A stretch of DNA of 64,000 nucleotides from Sandaracinobacteroides sp041675905 (GCA_041675905.1 JBAYSX010000006.1:61590-125589), one strand, 5' to 3'; counted from the first letter of the stretch, positions 26,930-35,258 are shown. The notes: generated by a model from the letters alone, not told the origin. A program made the numbers and translations.

Positions 26930-28252
26930 TCAGGCCGCGCCTGATTGCGTCTCGGCGCGCTGACGTTCGAGAAATCCACGGAGTCGGTCTACGTTGGCTT
27001 GAACGGCGTCGAGTTGTTTGCCGATCGCGTCCAAGCTCCCAGGAGCGGCGCGCGTCATATCGACTTCCGACAGCTTGCCATTTGCCGACTGAATCAGATT
27101 GAGCGGCATCTGTCCGTCGCGCTTGTCGCGCTCGATCTCGATGATCCCCTCGCACACCTCGACGAGTTGGTCTGAAACCTCGTCCCGGCGCGTGGCATCG
27201 TCCATGAGGGAAATCAGCGGTCGGAGCGTCGGCCCCGTATTGCCGCCCAGATCGACAGCGAAATCGTCGCCATCCTCATCATCCGATGGACCGCTTTCGT
27301 CCAGTTCGACCCCAAAGCGTTCGGCAAGCTTAGCCGCCACCTCGTCAGCCTTTTTCCCGAACATAGGTTTGAAATCATATACGCGCCGTTTCAGCTTGCT
27401 ACGCCGATCGGCCAGCAGCCATGCGATCCTGCGACTGACTTCCTGGGCGTCGCCCGTTTTGGCCTTCACGTTTTCGCCAATGTCGAAAAACAACTGTTTG
27501 GCGTCTTCAATCGCTTCATAGTCACCGCCGCGATTAAGCCATTCCACAAGATACAGGTCGGCCTCGGTCAGGGCGTTGATCGCATCGTCGATCTCGACCT
27601 TTTTCTTGTTCATGAGGGCCATGAGTTCCTTCATCGGTCGCCCGCTGTCACGCAGCTCCCGGATGGCGATGCACTCATTGATCCAATCATAATCGAGTTC
27701 TGTGCGCTGCTTCATTTGCAGCCGCACCTCTACCTCGACAATATCCTTCTCGGTCGCGGTCGCGGGCAGAAGTTGGCACTTTACGGTCGCAAATTCGCGG
27801 TAAAGGTTCGGATCTTCCTCAAAGAGACTGCGCATTGCCGCCAATCGGCGGTTGCCGTTGACGACGACGCCGCGCCGCGTGATGAGGATAGGCTGACGCT
27901 GGCGTTCAGCCTTGAGCACGTCGATGATAGGCGCAACCGAGCCTTCCCGCCCGGTGTTGGCATATTTCAGCAAAAACTCATGCTGGCGCTGCTGCGCGGC
28001 TTCGTTTTCCTCGCCGGATGCAAAGTAGTCGGCTGGCTTGCCTTCGCGGCGCGCATAAGCCTGTTGAGCCGTGCGTGTGCGGAAGTTCGCCATGCGATAT
28101 ATCGGCAAGCCCAGCGGCACCAATATGACCGGCAAATCGTAAGGCTGGCTCTGATACTCATAGAACGGCTCGGTCTTGTCGGATTCCGTGGCACGCTCGG
28201 CAATTTGCGCTTCGCGGATATGAGCCGGTTCCACATTTACGGTATACGCCAT
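26930..28252 (-). CDS. ParB/sulfiredoxin-like domain protein
   Basis: The 440-aa protein has an N-terminal ParB-like fold marked by VVVNGNRRLAAMRSLF (GNRR at about 133-136). This is followed by a helical region, an acidic linker (SGPSDDEDGDD) and a coiled-coil-like C-terminus. ParB-like domains in defence loci (DndB, SspE types) bind DNA or hydrolyse nucleotides. I choose the ATG at 28252, which has AAGGGGG upstream. It is not a chromosomal ParB: there is no parA and the context is a defence operon. Confidence 0.78.
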   Translation of the reverse strand: MAYTVNVEPAHIREAQIAERATESDKTEPFYEYQSQPYDLPVILVPLGLPIYRMANFRTRTAQQAYARREGKPADYFASGEENEAAQQRQHEFLLKYANTGREGSVAPIIDVLKAERQRQPILITRRGVVVNGNRRLAAMRSLFEEDPNLYREFATVKCQLLPATATEKDIVEVEVRLQMKQRTELDYDWINECIAIRELRDSGRPMKELMALMNKKKVEIDDAINALTEADLYLVEWLNRGGDYEAIEDAKQLFFDIGENVKAKTGDAQEVSRRIAWLLADRRSKLKRRVYDFKPMFGKKADEVAAKLAERFGVELDESGPSDDEDGDDFAVDLGGNTGPTLRPLISLMDDATRRDEVSDQLVEVCEGIIEIERDKRDGQMPLNLIQSANGKLSEVDMTRAAPGSLDAIGKQLDAVQANVDRLRGFLERQRAETQSGAA

Positions 28253-28265
28253 GCGGGCGACCCCC

Positions 28266-28727
28266 TTATTCAAACCCGATCAGGAAGATCGGTACTGTTA
28301 TGGTGCGGTCGAACAACCGCAGCTCGTTCATGATGCGCTCGAAGCTGGCGATGTTACTGCCAATGCTCGCCGCCGCTTGCTTCGTCGGTAGCGCCAAAGC
28401 GGCAGCCTCAATCCGCCGAACGCTCCACAGATGTTGCAGCTTCAACAGGTCATAGGGCGCGCGGCTGGCATTGCCGGTTTGAAGGTGAAAGGAGAGATCG
28501 TCCTTCACCCCGAAGACGGTCAGATCATAACTTTGATCGATTTTCACATCGAACGGCCAGCCCTCGGCGGCAAGCTCCGCTTTCACATGATCGCGGATTG
28601 CAGTCGTGGAGCCAGGACCAACGGTCAGGTCTGGCTTCTGGAATACGTCCATTAGCCAGGCATCGAGTTCCCTTTGCGCCCACTGATCGCGCCCGTTGTG
28701 GTGGGAATAAGCTTCAGCAAATTGCAT
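28266..28727 (-). CDS. BglII/BstYI-like restriction endonuclease
   Basis: The 153-aa protein resembles the BglII/BstYI fold: KIDQSYDLT (Asp68), then a strand ending SFHLQTGNASRAPYDLLKLQHLW, and C-terminal TVPIFLIGFE. In BglII the active site is D...ExQ, whereas here the equivalent reads HLQ (His81, Gln83). It is shorter than BglII (223 aa). Its ATG overlaps the methyltransferase stop (TGATG), which strongly supports a restriction-modification pair. The recognition site cannot be read from sequence. Confidence 0.68.
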   Translation of the reverse strand: MQFAEAYSHHNGRDQWAQRELDAWLMDVFQKPDLTVGPGSTTAIRDHVKAELAAEGWPFDVKIDQSYDLTVFGVKDDLSFHLQTGNASRAPYDLLKLQHLWSVRRIEAAALALPTKQAAASIGSNIASFERIMNELRLFDRTITVPIFLIGFE

Positions 28728-29602
28728 CAATCTTCTCGCACAGGAGGCTCGTAGATGGGCTGATTCATGGCTCTGGTTCGGAGCGTCCCGGCTTCTAGCT
28801 GCGCGATGCGGTCGCGCGCCACATCAACGTATTCCTCGGTGATATCGCAGCCGTAAGCGTTGCGGCCGTTTTTCAAAGCGGCAACAGCACTCGATCCGAC
28901 GCCCAGATATGGATCCAAAACATTCCCCCCCGGATTTGTCATGCTAAGAACCAAGCGTTCGACCAATCCGACAGGAAATTGGCAGGGATGATCGGTTTTC
29001 TCAACGTGGTTTGATTTCACGTTGGGAATATCCCAAACGTCAGACGGATTTTTGCCCAGCGGATTGCCGGATAACTTGCCTTTATTAGGCCCCTTAAAGT
29101 GCTTCTTATCCGGGTATTTTGAGGGGATACGAACGGGGTCGAGATTGAACGTGTAGTCGTCGCCTTTGGTAAACCAAAGAATGGTTTCATGGCGGCCTGA
29201 AAAACGATTTTGGCAGTGTAGCCCATGGCCAAAGGTCCAGATGATCCGGTTCCGTAACCGTAGGCCATGATCTTTGAATATCCGGTAAAGTATCACGTCG
29301 AGCGGAAAGACTTCCCCGTCATCAACGTGGTTGCCGACTTGCCAGCAGATTGAGCCTTGAGGGTGAAGAAGACGGACGGCCTCCGCGATCGTCGCCGCCT
29401 GGCTTTCGATGTAAATATCGAGCGGGGTTCTCTTCTCATATTCTTTGCCAATATTATACGGCGGCGAAGTGACGATCAAATCCATGCTGCCCTTTTTTAA
29501 AGAGCGCATAAAGTCTAGATTATCTTGGCACTCAATGACGGCCTTCGTTTTCCGAATGGGAATGACCTTTGCGGTCTTCATCTGTGCGCTTTGACGAGCC
29601 AT
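28727..29602 (-). CDS. DNA methyltransferase, probably N4-cytosine type
   Basis: The 291-aa beta-class methyltransferase has its catalytic motif TSPPYNIG at 45-52 and the SAM-binding motif LDPYLGVGSSAVAALKNGRNAYGCDI near 235-260. The order (motif IV before motif I) is the beta arrangement. TSPPY rather than DPPY favours N4-cytosine methylation, as in M.BglII. AGGA lies 8 nt before the ATG. It probably protects host DNA from the adjacent nuclease. Confidence 0.87.
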   Translation of the reverse strand: MARQSAQMKTAKVIPIRKTKAVIECQDNLDFMRSLKKGSMDLIVTSPPYNIGKEYEKRTPLDIYIESQAATIAEAVRLLHPQGSICWQVGNHVDDGEVFPLDVILYRIFKDHGLRLRNRIIWTFGHGLHCQNRFSGRHETILWFTKGDDYTFNLDPVRIPSKYPDKKHFKGPNKGKLSGNPLGKNPSDVWDIPNVKSNHVEKTDHPCQFPVGLVERLVLSMTNPGGNVLDPYLGVGSSAVAALKNGRNAYGCDITEEYVDVARDRIAQLEAGTLRTRAMNQPIYEPPVRED

Positions 29603-29672
29603 TTTCTTAATCCTGCGATAATATTACTCATTGGCTTTCGTTTATTTGCCAATACTAAATCTATCCATGAGC

Positions 29673-29990
29673 TTACATGATTGCTGATCGCGGATCCAGC
29701 ATTTTTTTCTCGAACGGAGAAAGCTTGATTTCCCCAGCCCGCTTCCGCGCCTGGGCAATGTCATAGGTGTTTTGCATACGCATCAAGGTCTCGATCGAGA
29801 TTCCGAAAACCTTCTCGATTCGCAGCGCCATCTCGGCTGAAAGATGGGCGCGTTCGTTTAGCAATGCCGAGAGAGCCGGACGTGTAACGCCGAGCGCGTG
29901 GGCAGCGCTCGTCACCGAAAGGCCATGCGCTTCCACAATTTTGCTTTTCACAAAGCCGCCGGGGTGAACTGGAATTTTGCTCCGAGCCAT
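29673..29990 (-). CDS. HigA-like XRE-family HTH protein
   Basis: The 105-aa protein has the HigA/VapI-type signature HPGGFVKSKIVEAHGLSVTSAAHALGVTRPALSALLNERAHLSAEMALRIEKVFG. No HigB toxin gene lies upstream or downstream. It is 70 nt ahead of the methyltransferase on the same strand, so it may act as a controller of the restriction operon rather than as an antitoxin. That role is inference. The ATG at 29990 fits the family start. Confidence 0.8.
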   Translation of the reverse strand: MARSKIPVHPGGFVKSKIVEAHGLSVTSAAHALGVTRPALSALLNERAHLSAEMALRIEKVFGISIETLMRMQNTYDIAQARKRAGEIKLSPFEKKMLDPRSAIM

Positions 29991-30014
29991 ACGGTTCTTC
30001 GCCCTCATTTTCAT

Positions 30015-30274
30015 TTCTGAGGGAGAAGTGTGCCCTGTAAAGAGACACTTTACAAGTCCAAATGTTCTGGAAATGTTCTGACCGATGTTTCGCCCTTTTG
30101 AGCTGGGCGGGTTCCGGGGTCAGGGCGGAAGCGTGTGAGCCGAGACCGAAGTGAACGGCCCGATTTTTGGGGTGGGTGGTGCGGGTTAAAAGGCATCGCC
30201 GCCCCGCAGGGGGCGGCGATGCCTCCGCCGCTAGGCGGTCTCTGTGCTGGATTGAAGGCGTAGCGGGTTAGCCG
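30015..30274. other. Intergenic region with paired hairpins
   Basis: No gene seen. At 30191-30224 there is a perfect 15-bp stem (AGGCATCGCCGCCCC and its complement) with a 4-nt loop. A second hairpin, CCGCC-GCTA-GGCGG, follows at 30225-30238. They lie downstream of the minus-strand ardA-linked gene ending at 30275. They may be a terminator pair or a folded element. Confidence 0.5.
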
Positions 30275-30571
30275 CTAAAATAGCACTCCCTGACGGCTAG
30301 TTTCGACGTAACGCCGCCATTCGGATTTCGCGGCTTCCTCGTCCAGCCATGCAACGACCTGCGCCACCACATCGCCGCCGTTCTTTTCCACCGTGCCGCA
30401 CGGGTGAAAATGCGAGCGATAGCCTGTTTCGGTGATGGGGAGCGGCGCACGTTCTGGGTGAATGCTCTGGATTTCCAAATGTGCGGTCACGCCCCATGCG
30501 AGGGGCGAGTAAATTACCTCGATTTCGATGCCTTGCCATGTCAGGCGGTGGGTTTGGGGATGCTGTTCCAT
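30275..30571 (-). CDS. Conserved hypothetical protein, paralogue of 36508-36822
   Basis: The 98-aa soluble protein shares a core with the protein at 36508-36822: an ITxTGYRSHF motif, a preceding HLEIQ/HLQIE strand, and a WLDEEAAKS/WLNQEAAKP helix, ending in xLF. The ATG follows the ardA stop by a few bases. No function is known. Its position after ardA is typical of accessory genes on alphaproteobacterial conjugative elements. Confidence 0.75.
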   Translation of the reverse strand: MEQHPQTHRLTWQGIEIEVIYSPLAWGVTAHLEIQSIHPERAPLPITETGYRSHFHPCGTVEKNGGDVVAQVVAWLDEEAAKSEWRRYVETSRQGVLF

Positions 30572-30573
30572 GG

Positions 30574-31032
30574 TCAGCACCCCGCGAAAATATGCACCGC
30601 GTCCCATGCGGTACTGACGGTGAACAGGTCGCCATTCAATTCAGCGTCACGCGCCATTGCCTGATAGTCGATGTAGTAGCGCAAGGCATGGGGAATGGTG
30701 GTGGTTTCTTCGGTGAGTTCCTGCATATAGTCGGCAAGGGTGGCGTGTTGTCCCATGTAGCGGTCGGTCATGGCTTCGCGCGCTTCGTCCAGATTACCGC
30801 TGTAATGGCCGAGCAAGGCCGCGCCGATCTCTCCATGTTCTCCGATGAATGCGGCAAACGCACTCACGCGCTCAAAGCTGGCATATTCCTCGATACGGAT
30901 TTCACCAAAACCCTCGTAGTCGTGAATCGCCCATTCCTCCGCGCCCTCGATGGGGGACGCGTTGAGCATGACGCGCACGGCGTCATAGATCGCCCAAGCC
31001 TCCTGCGCGGCGTCAATCCATGCGCCATGCAA
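30574..31032 (-). CDS. ArdA-like antirestriction protein, N-terminally truncated
   Basis: The 152 codons match the body of ArdA, an acidic DNA mimic that blocks type I restriction enzymes (EEWAIHDYEGFGEIRIEEY, HALRYYIDYQAMARDAELNGDLFTV). Homology continues upstream in frame to about 31071 (IYVACLAAYNNGYLHG), but the normal start is gone because the gene is fused to the interior of traG. Only a TTG 6 nt after the traG stop could restart translation. It may be a pseudogene. Confidence 0.75.
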   Translation of the reverse strand: MHGAWIDAAQEAWAIYDAVRVMLNASPIEGAEEWAIHDYEGFGEIRIEEYASFERVSAFAAFIGEHGEIGAALLGHYSGNLDEAREAMTDRYMGQHATLADYMQELTEETTTIPHALRYYIDYQAMARDAELNGDLFTVSTAWDAVHIFAGC

Positions 31033-31039
31033 ATAGCCG

Positions 31040-32299
31040 TTATTGTAAGCGGCAAGACAGGCGACATAGATAGGTCTCCTGCGCCAGGTCGAGGTAAGGG
31101 CTGACCATTTCCTTGATCGCCCCGCCGAAGGCGCTTGAGGCGGCCATTTTCACCAAGAAGCTGTCGGTGAAGTCCTTCCGGCTCATGCTGACGATCTCGC
31201 GGGCGCGGGCGAGTGTCTTGCTCTCTCCGGGCTGGTCGGTGATCCACAGCAGCACGGCGGCCAGCACGTTCGCCGCGCTGCCCTGCCAATAGCGGTCTTT
31301 GTCATTCGGGGATGACGGGCAAATGGCACCGGCCAGCGCCTGCGCTACGGCCACGGCATTCGGATCATCACGCACGAGCACGTCCAGCGGATTGAACGTG
31401 GCGGCGGGCAAGTCGCGCGCGGCGAAGGTCGCGGCCAGCTCGCCCCACGGGTTGATGATATGCACCGCGTCGCAAATCATGCCCGCCCTCACGCGCGCGG
31501 TGACGGCGGCGTTTTCGCCCTTGGGGTCGATGACGATGGCGGAACCGGCATAGCGCAACAGCGTCGGCACGATCACGCGGGTGCCTTTCCCCGTCCGTGT
31601 CCGCGCGACGATCAGGGTATGATGCTCGGGCGTAGACAGGATCGGCGCGCCGGGCTGTTCGGCCAGCGGCACGGCCTTCATATCGGGATCGCTGCTCTTC
31701 CCGAAGAACACGCCCTGATGCGCGTATGACCAGTGCGGCATTTCCGTGCGCACAGCGGCATAGCGCGCGGTGCCGAAATTATCGGACACGGGCGGCGGGT
31801 TGCGGGGTTTCTGGCCAGCGGCCAGCACGCGCAATACGCCGATGAGCGCGACCAGCGCCAGCGGCACGGCAATCAGGTACGGCCAGATATGGCTGAATGT
31901 CGTCAACACTGCGGCCCATGCCTCGCCAAGCCCGCTGGCACGGGCTTCCGCGCCATAGCGGGCTTGCAGCGCCTGATATTCGTCATGGCGCAAGGACATG
32001 GCCTGCATTTCCATGTCCATCAGGCGGCCTGTCGGTCGCCAGCGCGCCTGAAGCGCACCGAGTGTCGGTGCGACTTCAGCGGCTAGCGCCGCTTGCGCCT
32101 CGGTCGCGTCGATCTCTCCCGCAGACTGGCGGTATTGAATCTCCGACCGTTTCAACAGGAGGTCGGCCATTACCGCGCGGTCACGGTCAAAATCGGCGGG
32201 ACTGGTTTCCTGTGCCGCGACCGGCATGGTAGCAACCGCCATAAGCAGGCTCAAGGACACGGCAGTCGCATTCAGGCGGCGGCGATGCGCAGGGCGCAT
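31040..32299 (-). CDS. traG: VirD4/TraG-type coupling protein, C-terminally truncated
   Basis: The 419-aa product has a signal-like N-terminus (VSLSLLMAVATMPVAAQ), a transmembrane segment at about 138-160 and Walker A ARTRTGKGT at about 232-240. Full-length coupling proteins exceed 600 aa. This one stops soon after DLAQETYLC, where the frame runs into ardA, so the C-terminal part of the ATPase is missing. It is a non-functional relic of conjugation machinery. The ATG overlaps the preceding stop (TGATG). Confidence 0.85.
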   Translation of the reverse strand: MRPAHRRRLNATAVSLSLLMAVATMPVAAQETSPADFDRDRAVMADLLLKRSEIQYRQSAGEIDATEAQAALAAEVAPTLGALQARWRPTGRLMDMEMQAMSLRHDEYQALQARYGAEARASGLGEAWAAVLTTFSHIWPYLIAVPLALVALIGVLRVLAAGQKPRNPPPVSDNFGTARYAAVRTEMPHWSYAHQGVFFGKSSDPDMKAVPLAEQPGAPILSTPEHHTLIVARTRTGKGTRVIVPTLLRYAGSAIVIDPKGENAAVTARVRAGMICDAVHIINPWGELAATFAARDLPAATFNPLDVLVRDDPNAVAVAQALAGAICPSSPNDKDRYWQGSAANVLAAVLLWITDQPGESKTLARAREIVSMSRKDFTDSFLVKMAASSAFGGAIKEMVSPYLDLAQETYLCRLSCRLQ

Positions 32300-32784
32300 C
32301 AAAACGGTGCCTCCCCGGCTTTGTCGGAGAGGGTTTGAGGGGAGCCGTCAGGCACCTGATAGTCCGTTTGCCCCTGTTCGGCGCAAAGCGCGTTCCAGAG
32401 TTTGGCAAAATGCGGGTGGCTGGTCGGATCGGTCGCGAGCAGATGCAGCAGGTTCTCCGCATGATTGCCGACGATCTGGTGCAGGAGGCGTTCCGCAGGC
32501 GCGGGCGGTCGTCCGGTGGCGGCGGCGTCCAGCGACTCGATGTAGCCGAGAAGGCGGAGCAAGCCCGGTTGCACCTCCACCGTCACCGGCACGGGATCGC
32601 TGGCATCATTCATTGCATCATTCAGCAGGTGCGCCAGCGTGCATACGTCCGTATGCGTCTCGAACAACGTCTTCAGGCGCGCGCGCTCCGGGTGCGGTGC
32701 GGGGGCGGGCGTATCACCTTCCCCGCGTTCCCAATCTGATAGCGCGGCGTCCGCGCTTTTCTGTTCGGTTTTCTTGTCCGGCAT
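32299..32784 (-). CDS. Hypothetical protein upstream of traG
   Basis: The 161-aa soluble protein has a polar, charged N-terminal third and a helical remainder (LLRLLGYIESLDAA, LLHQIVGNHAENLLHLLA). The ATG at 32784 is chosen to follow the low-complexity upstream codons. It is coupled to traG by a 1-nt overlap, so it is probably an accessory conjugation gene. I do not recognise the family. Confidence 0.65.
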   Translation of the reverse strand: MPDKKTEQKSADAALSDWERGEGDTPAPAPHPERARLKTLFETHTDVCTLAHLLNDAMNDASDPVPVTVEVQPGLLRLLGYIESLDAAATGRPPAPAERLLHQIVGNHAENLLHLLATDPTSHPHFAKLWNALCAEQGQTDYQVPDGSPQTLSDKAGEAPF

Positions 32785-32993
32785 GGCGGCCTCCACAATA
32801 TCATGCACCGGTATGCCTGTGCATGACTGGAACACCGCGCCGAGTCCTCACCGCATGGTGATGACCATGACAGATATACTTGTGCGAAAGCGCCATGCTG
32901 AACAATCATAAAGAGAGGGCGCGCGTCACTTACCGTCGAGATACCTGCGCAGATGCGTGCTGTGCGCCGTGGCGCGTTCAGATCGGGGGAGAC

Positions 32994-33347
32994 ATGAAAT
33001 GGCTGGCTTGCGGAACTGATTGCATCGTTGCGGACGTGATCCGCTGGCGCGAGCCGGTCTGGAAACCGCAACCGCGCACCTCCAAAAAGAAGCCTACGAT
33101 GATCGGACACAGGGTTGTCACCGGGCAAGTCGTGAAGATCGACCGCGCGGGCTGGGTGCATATCGAGGTCGGTGCCTGCACCGTCGAACCTTCACCGCAT
33201 TGGCTGCGCCCGCTCTATCCGCTTCAAGCCGGTGAAACCGTCCGCCGACAACGCACCAAGATCGGCCAAGGCAAGGTGGACCGCCTGCTATGGAGCGACG
33301 AAACCGCCCGCGCTGCCATTGTTGGCTCGCGCTTTATGAGGGTCTGA
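32994..33347 (+). CDS. Hypothetical protein
   Basis: A 117-aa basic protein starting MKWLACGTDCIVADVIRWREPVWKP, with a possible small beta-barrel stretch (VVTGQVVKIDRAGWVHIEV). GGGGGAG just upstream of the ATG gives a strong ribosome-binding site and fixes the start. It diverges from the traG unit. Function unknown. Confidence 0.65.
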   Translation: MKWLACGTDCIVADVIRWREPVWKPQPRTSKKKPTMIGHRVVTGQVVKIDRAGWVHIEVGACTVEPSPHWLRPLYPLQAGETVRRQRTKIGQGKVDRLLWSDETARAAIVGSRFMRV

Positions 33348-33401
33348 CCCGCGCCCCGGCGCATCCGTCCGGCGCGCGCAGTGGCAAAATCGCCCCATTT
33401 C

Positions 33402-33431
33402 TTGACATTTCATGATACGTCATGATAGACT
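33402..33431 (+). promoter_or_regulatory. Promoter/operator of the RHH-Doc module
   Basis: A -35 hexamer TTGACA (33402-33407), an 18-nt spacer and a TAGACT -10 (33426-33431). The spacer holds two TCATGA palindromes separated by TACG, a likely operator for autorepression by the ribbon-helix-helix antitoxin. The sequences are visible; the regulation is inferred from toxin-antitoxin biology. Confidence 0.65.
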
Positions 33432-33456
33432 TAAGGCTAGGAAATGGAGGTGCGCC

Positions 33457-33687
33457 ATGGCGACCCAAATACGCGAGAAATTCGCAACCCAGGTAGATGC
33501 CGAAATCCTGTCCACGGTGCGCGGTATCGCGCAAAGCGAAGGACGGCAGATTCAGGCGCTTGTCGATGAAGCGCTGGCCGACCTGATCGAAAAACGGAAG
33601 CAAACCCGTCCGCGTTCCCATGTGATGGCTGCGTATCAGGCGAGCCATGAAAAGTTCGCGCCGCTTTACAAAAAGCTGGCTGAATGA
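33457..33687 (+). CDS. RHH-type antitoxin of the Doc pair
   Basis: A 76-aa protein with a short N-terminal strand (QIREKFATQVDAEIL) and two helices resembling a ribbon-helix-helix, then a basic tail expected to bind the toxin. GGAGG precedes the ATG at 33457. Its stop overlaps the toxin start by 4 nt (ATGA), the usual antitoxin-toxin coupling. Confidence 0.78.
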   Translation: MATQIREKFATQVDAEILSTVRGIAQSEGRQIQALVDEALADLIEKRKQTRPRSHVMAAYQASHEKFAPLYKKLAE

Positions 33688-34094
33688 CGGACTACCTGAC
33701 GCTTATTGAAGTGCTGGCCATTCATGAGGACCAGATAGAACGCTATGGCGGCGCGGCGGGCGTGCGGGATCGCGGCTTGCTCGAAGCCGCGCTGTTTCGT
33801 CCGCAGACGGGCTATTATGCCGACCTGATCGCGGAAGCGGCGGCGCTGTGGGAAAGCCTCGCGCAAAACCACCCGTTCATCGACGGCAACAAACGCGCTG
33901 CCTTCGCGGCCACCTATACCTTTCTCGCTATCAATGGCGCGCGGATCACGGCGGGCGCGGACGAAACCTTTGCCTTCATATCCGGCCTTTATGCTGCCGG
34001 TACGTTCGATTTCGAGCATCTGGATCAATGGATGCGCGCGCACGTCTCCGTGGATGGTCGGCAGGGAAACCCTGCTGATGGTGAACAGGGATAG
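33684..34094 (+). CDS. doc: Fic/Doc-family toxin
   Basis: A 136-aa protein with the Doc catalytic motif HPFIDGNKRAAF and N-terminal EVLAIHEDQIERYGGAAGVRDRGLLEAAL. Doc phosphorylates EF-Tu and stops translation; the motif carries the histidine, aspartate and lysine-arginine that are needed. It appears intact and pairs with the upstream RHH protein. Confidence 0.87.
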   Translation: MTDYLTLIEVLAIHEDQIERYGGAAGVRDRGLLEAALFRPQTGYYADLIAEAAALWESLAQNHPFIDGNKRAAFAATYTFLAINGARITAGADETFAFISGLYAAGTFDFEHLDQWMRAHVSVDGRQGNPADGEQG

Positions 34095-34103
34095 CCCTGC
34101 GCC

Positions 34104-35258
34104 ATGCTTCCGCCCGCTATCTTTGAGGATGATCGCCTCTCCGGGCTGATCGGGCATCTGTATGATGCGGCGGTCGATGATCGTCTGTGGTCGGGCATGG
34201 CGGCGCGGATCGCGGCGGCGTTCGATTCCACCAGCACTGTCATGAAACTGCACGGCAGCGATGCGCGGGTGCAGATGGTCGAAAGCACCGAGAATCTCGT
34301 TGTGCCGGAGCGTCTGCAAGATTGGGCGACGCACTGGCACAGCCGCGATTTATGGGTCGAGCGTTCTGTGACCTTCGGTATGTCGCGGATCGTCACCGAC
34401 CATGATCTGGTGTCCAAAGAGGAACAGCGGCGAAGCGGCTATTATCAAGAGTGGCTGCGCGCCCTCGACATTCATCACATGATCGGCGCGGTGTTCCCGA
34501 CAGGGGACGGCACCATGGGCGTGCTGGGGATCCACCGCACTCACGGGGCGGGCGGCTATGACGATACCGACCGGCAAAAGGCCGCGTATCTCCTGCCGCA
34601 TCTTCAACGCGCCCTTCAACTCGGCCAGAAGCTGGCGGCAGCCGCGCTGACGCAAACGGCGACACTGGCCGCGTTTGACCGGCTCGATACCGGCGTGCTG
34701 GTCGTGGACCGGTCTGGCCGCGTCGCCCATGCGAACGCGCTGGCCGAAGACATACTGGCGGCCTCTCGTGACATCGGGGTGCTGAATGGCCGGTTGTGCG
34801 TGAAGCGCCCTGCGCTGCATGACCGGCTTCTGTCTCTCATCCGCGCCAGCGTAGATATTGCCGCTGGTCGGTCTGCCGCACCCGCATCCTCGCTGGCCAT
34901 TTCGCGCGACGATCGTCTGCCACTGACATTGACCGCCGCGCCTTTTGGCGCGGGGGCGACGCGTTTTGCGCACCTGCCCCCGATGGCGCTGGTTTTCCTG
35001 CGCGATCCGGAACACCCCACACTGTCCGCGCAAACACTGTGTGACCTGTTCGGCCTGACGCGCACGGAAGCGGCAATTGCCGTTGATCTCGGCAGTGGCC
35101 GCGCGCTCGAAGACATTGCGCGACGGCACGGGGTTGGACTGGCCACCGTGCGCTCGCACCTGAAACGCATCCTCTCCAAAACAGGCACAAACCGGCAGGG
35201 CGAAGTGATCGCACTTATCGGGCGCAGCGTGGCTACGCTGCCCGACCGGACGCACTGA
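34104..35258 (+). CDS. LuxR-family transcriptional regulator
   Basis: The 384-aa protein has a large unassigned N-terminal region with a PAS-like middle (FDRLDTGVLVVDRSGRVAHANALAEDIL) and a C-terminal LuxR helix-turn-helix (LFGLTRTEAAIAVDLGSGRALEDIARRHGVGLATVRSHLKRILSKTG). No autoinducer-binding domain is evident. It follows doc by 9 nt but is probably a separate cargo or transfer regulator. Confidence 0.82.
   Translation: MLPPAIFEDDRLSGLIGHLYDAAVDDRLWSGMAARIAAAFDSTSTVMKLHGSDARVQMVESTENLVVPERLQDWATHWHSRDLWVERSVTFGMSRIVTDHDLVSKEEQRRSGYYQEWLRALDIHHMIGAVFPTGDGTMGVLGIHRTHGAGGYDDTDRQKAAYLLPHLQRALQLGQKLAAAALTQTATLAAFDRLDTGVLVVDRSGRVAHANALAEDILAASRDIGVLNGRLCVKRPALHDRLLSLIRASVDIAAGRSAAPASSLAISRDDRLPLTLTAAPFGAGATRFAHLPPMALVFLRDPEHPTLSAQTLCDLFGLTRTEAAIAVDLGSGRALEDIARRHGVGLATVRSHLKRILSKTGTNRQGEVIALIGRSVATLPDRTH

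Noticed and set aside
26930..28252. Chromosome-partitioning ParB
   Set aside because: Only the GNRR-type domain is shared; there is no parA, no parS-like site was noticed, and the context is a defence operon.
24219..29602. Assignment of the operon to DISARM or BREX
   Set aside because: The hallmark genes (DUF1998 and phospholipase D of DISARM; brxC/pglZ of BREX) are absent.
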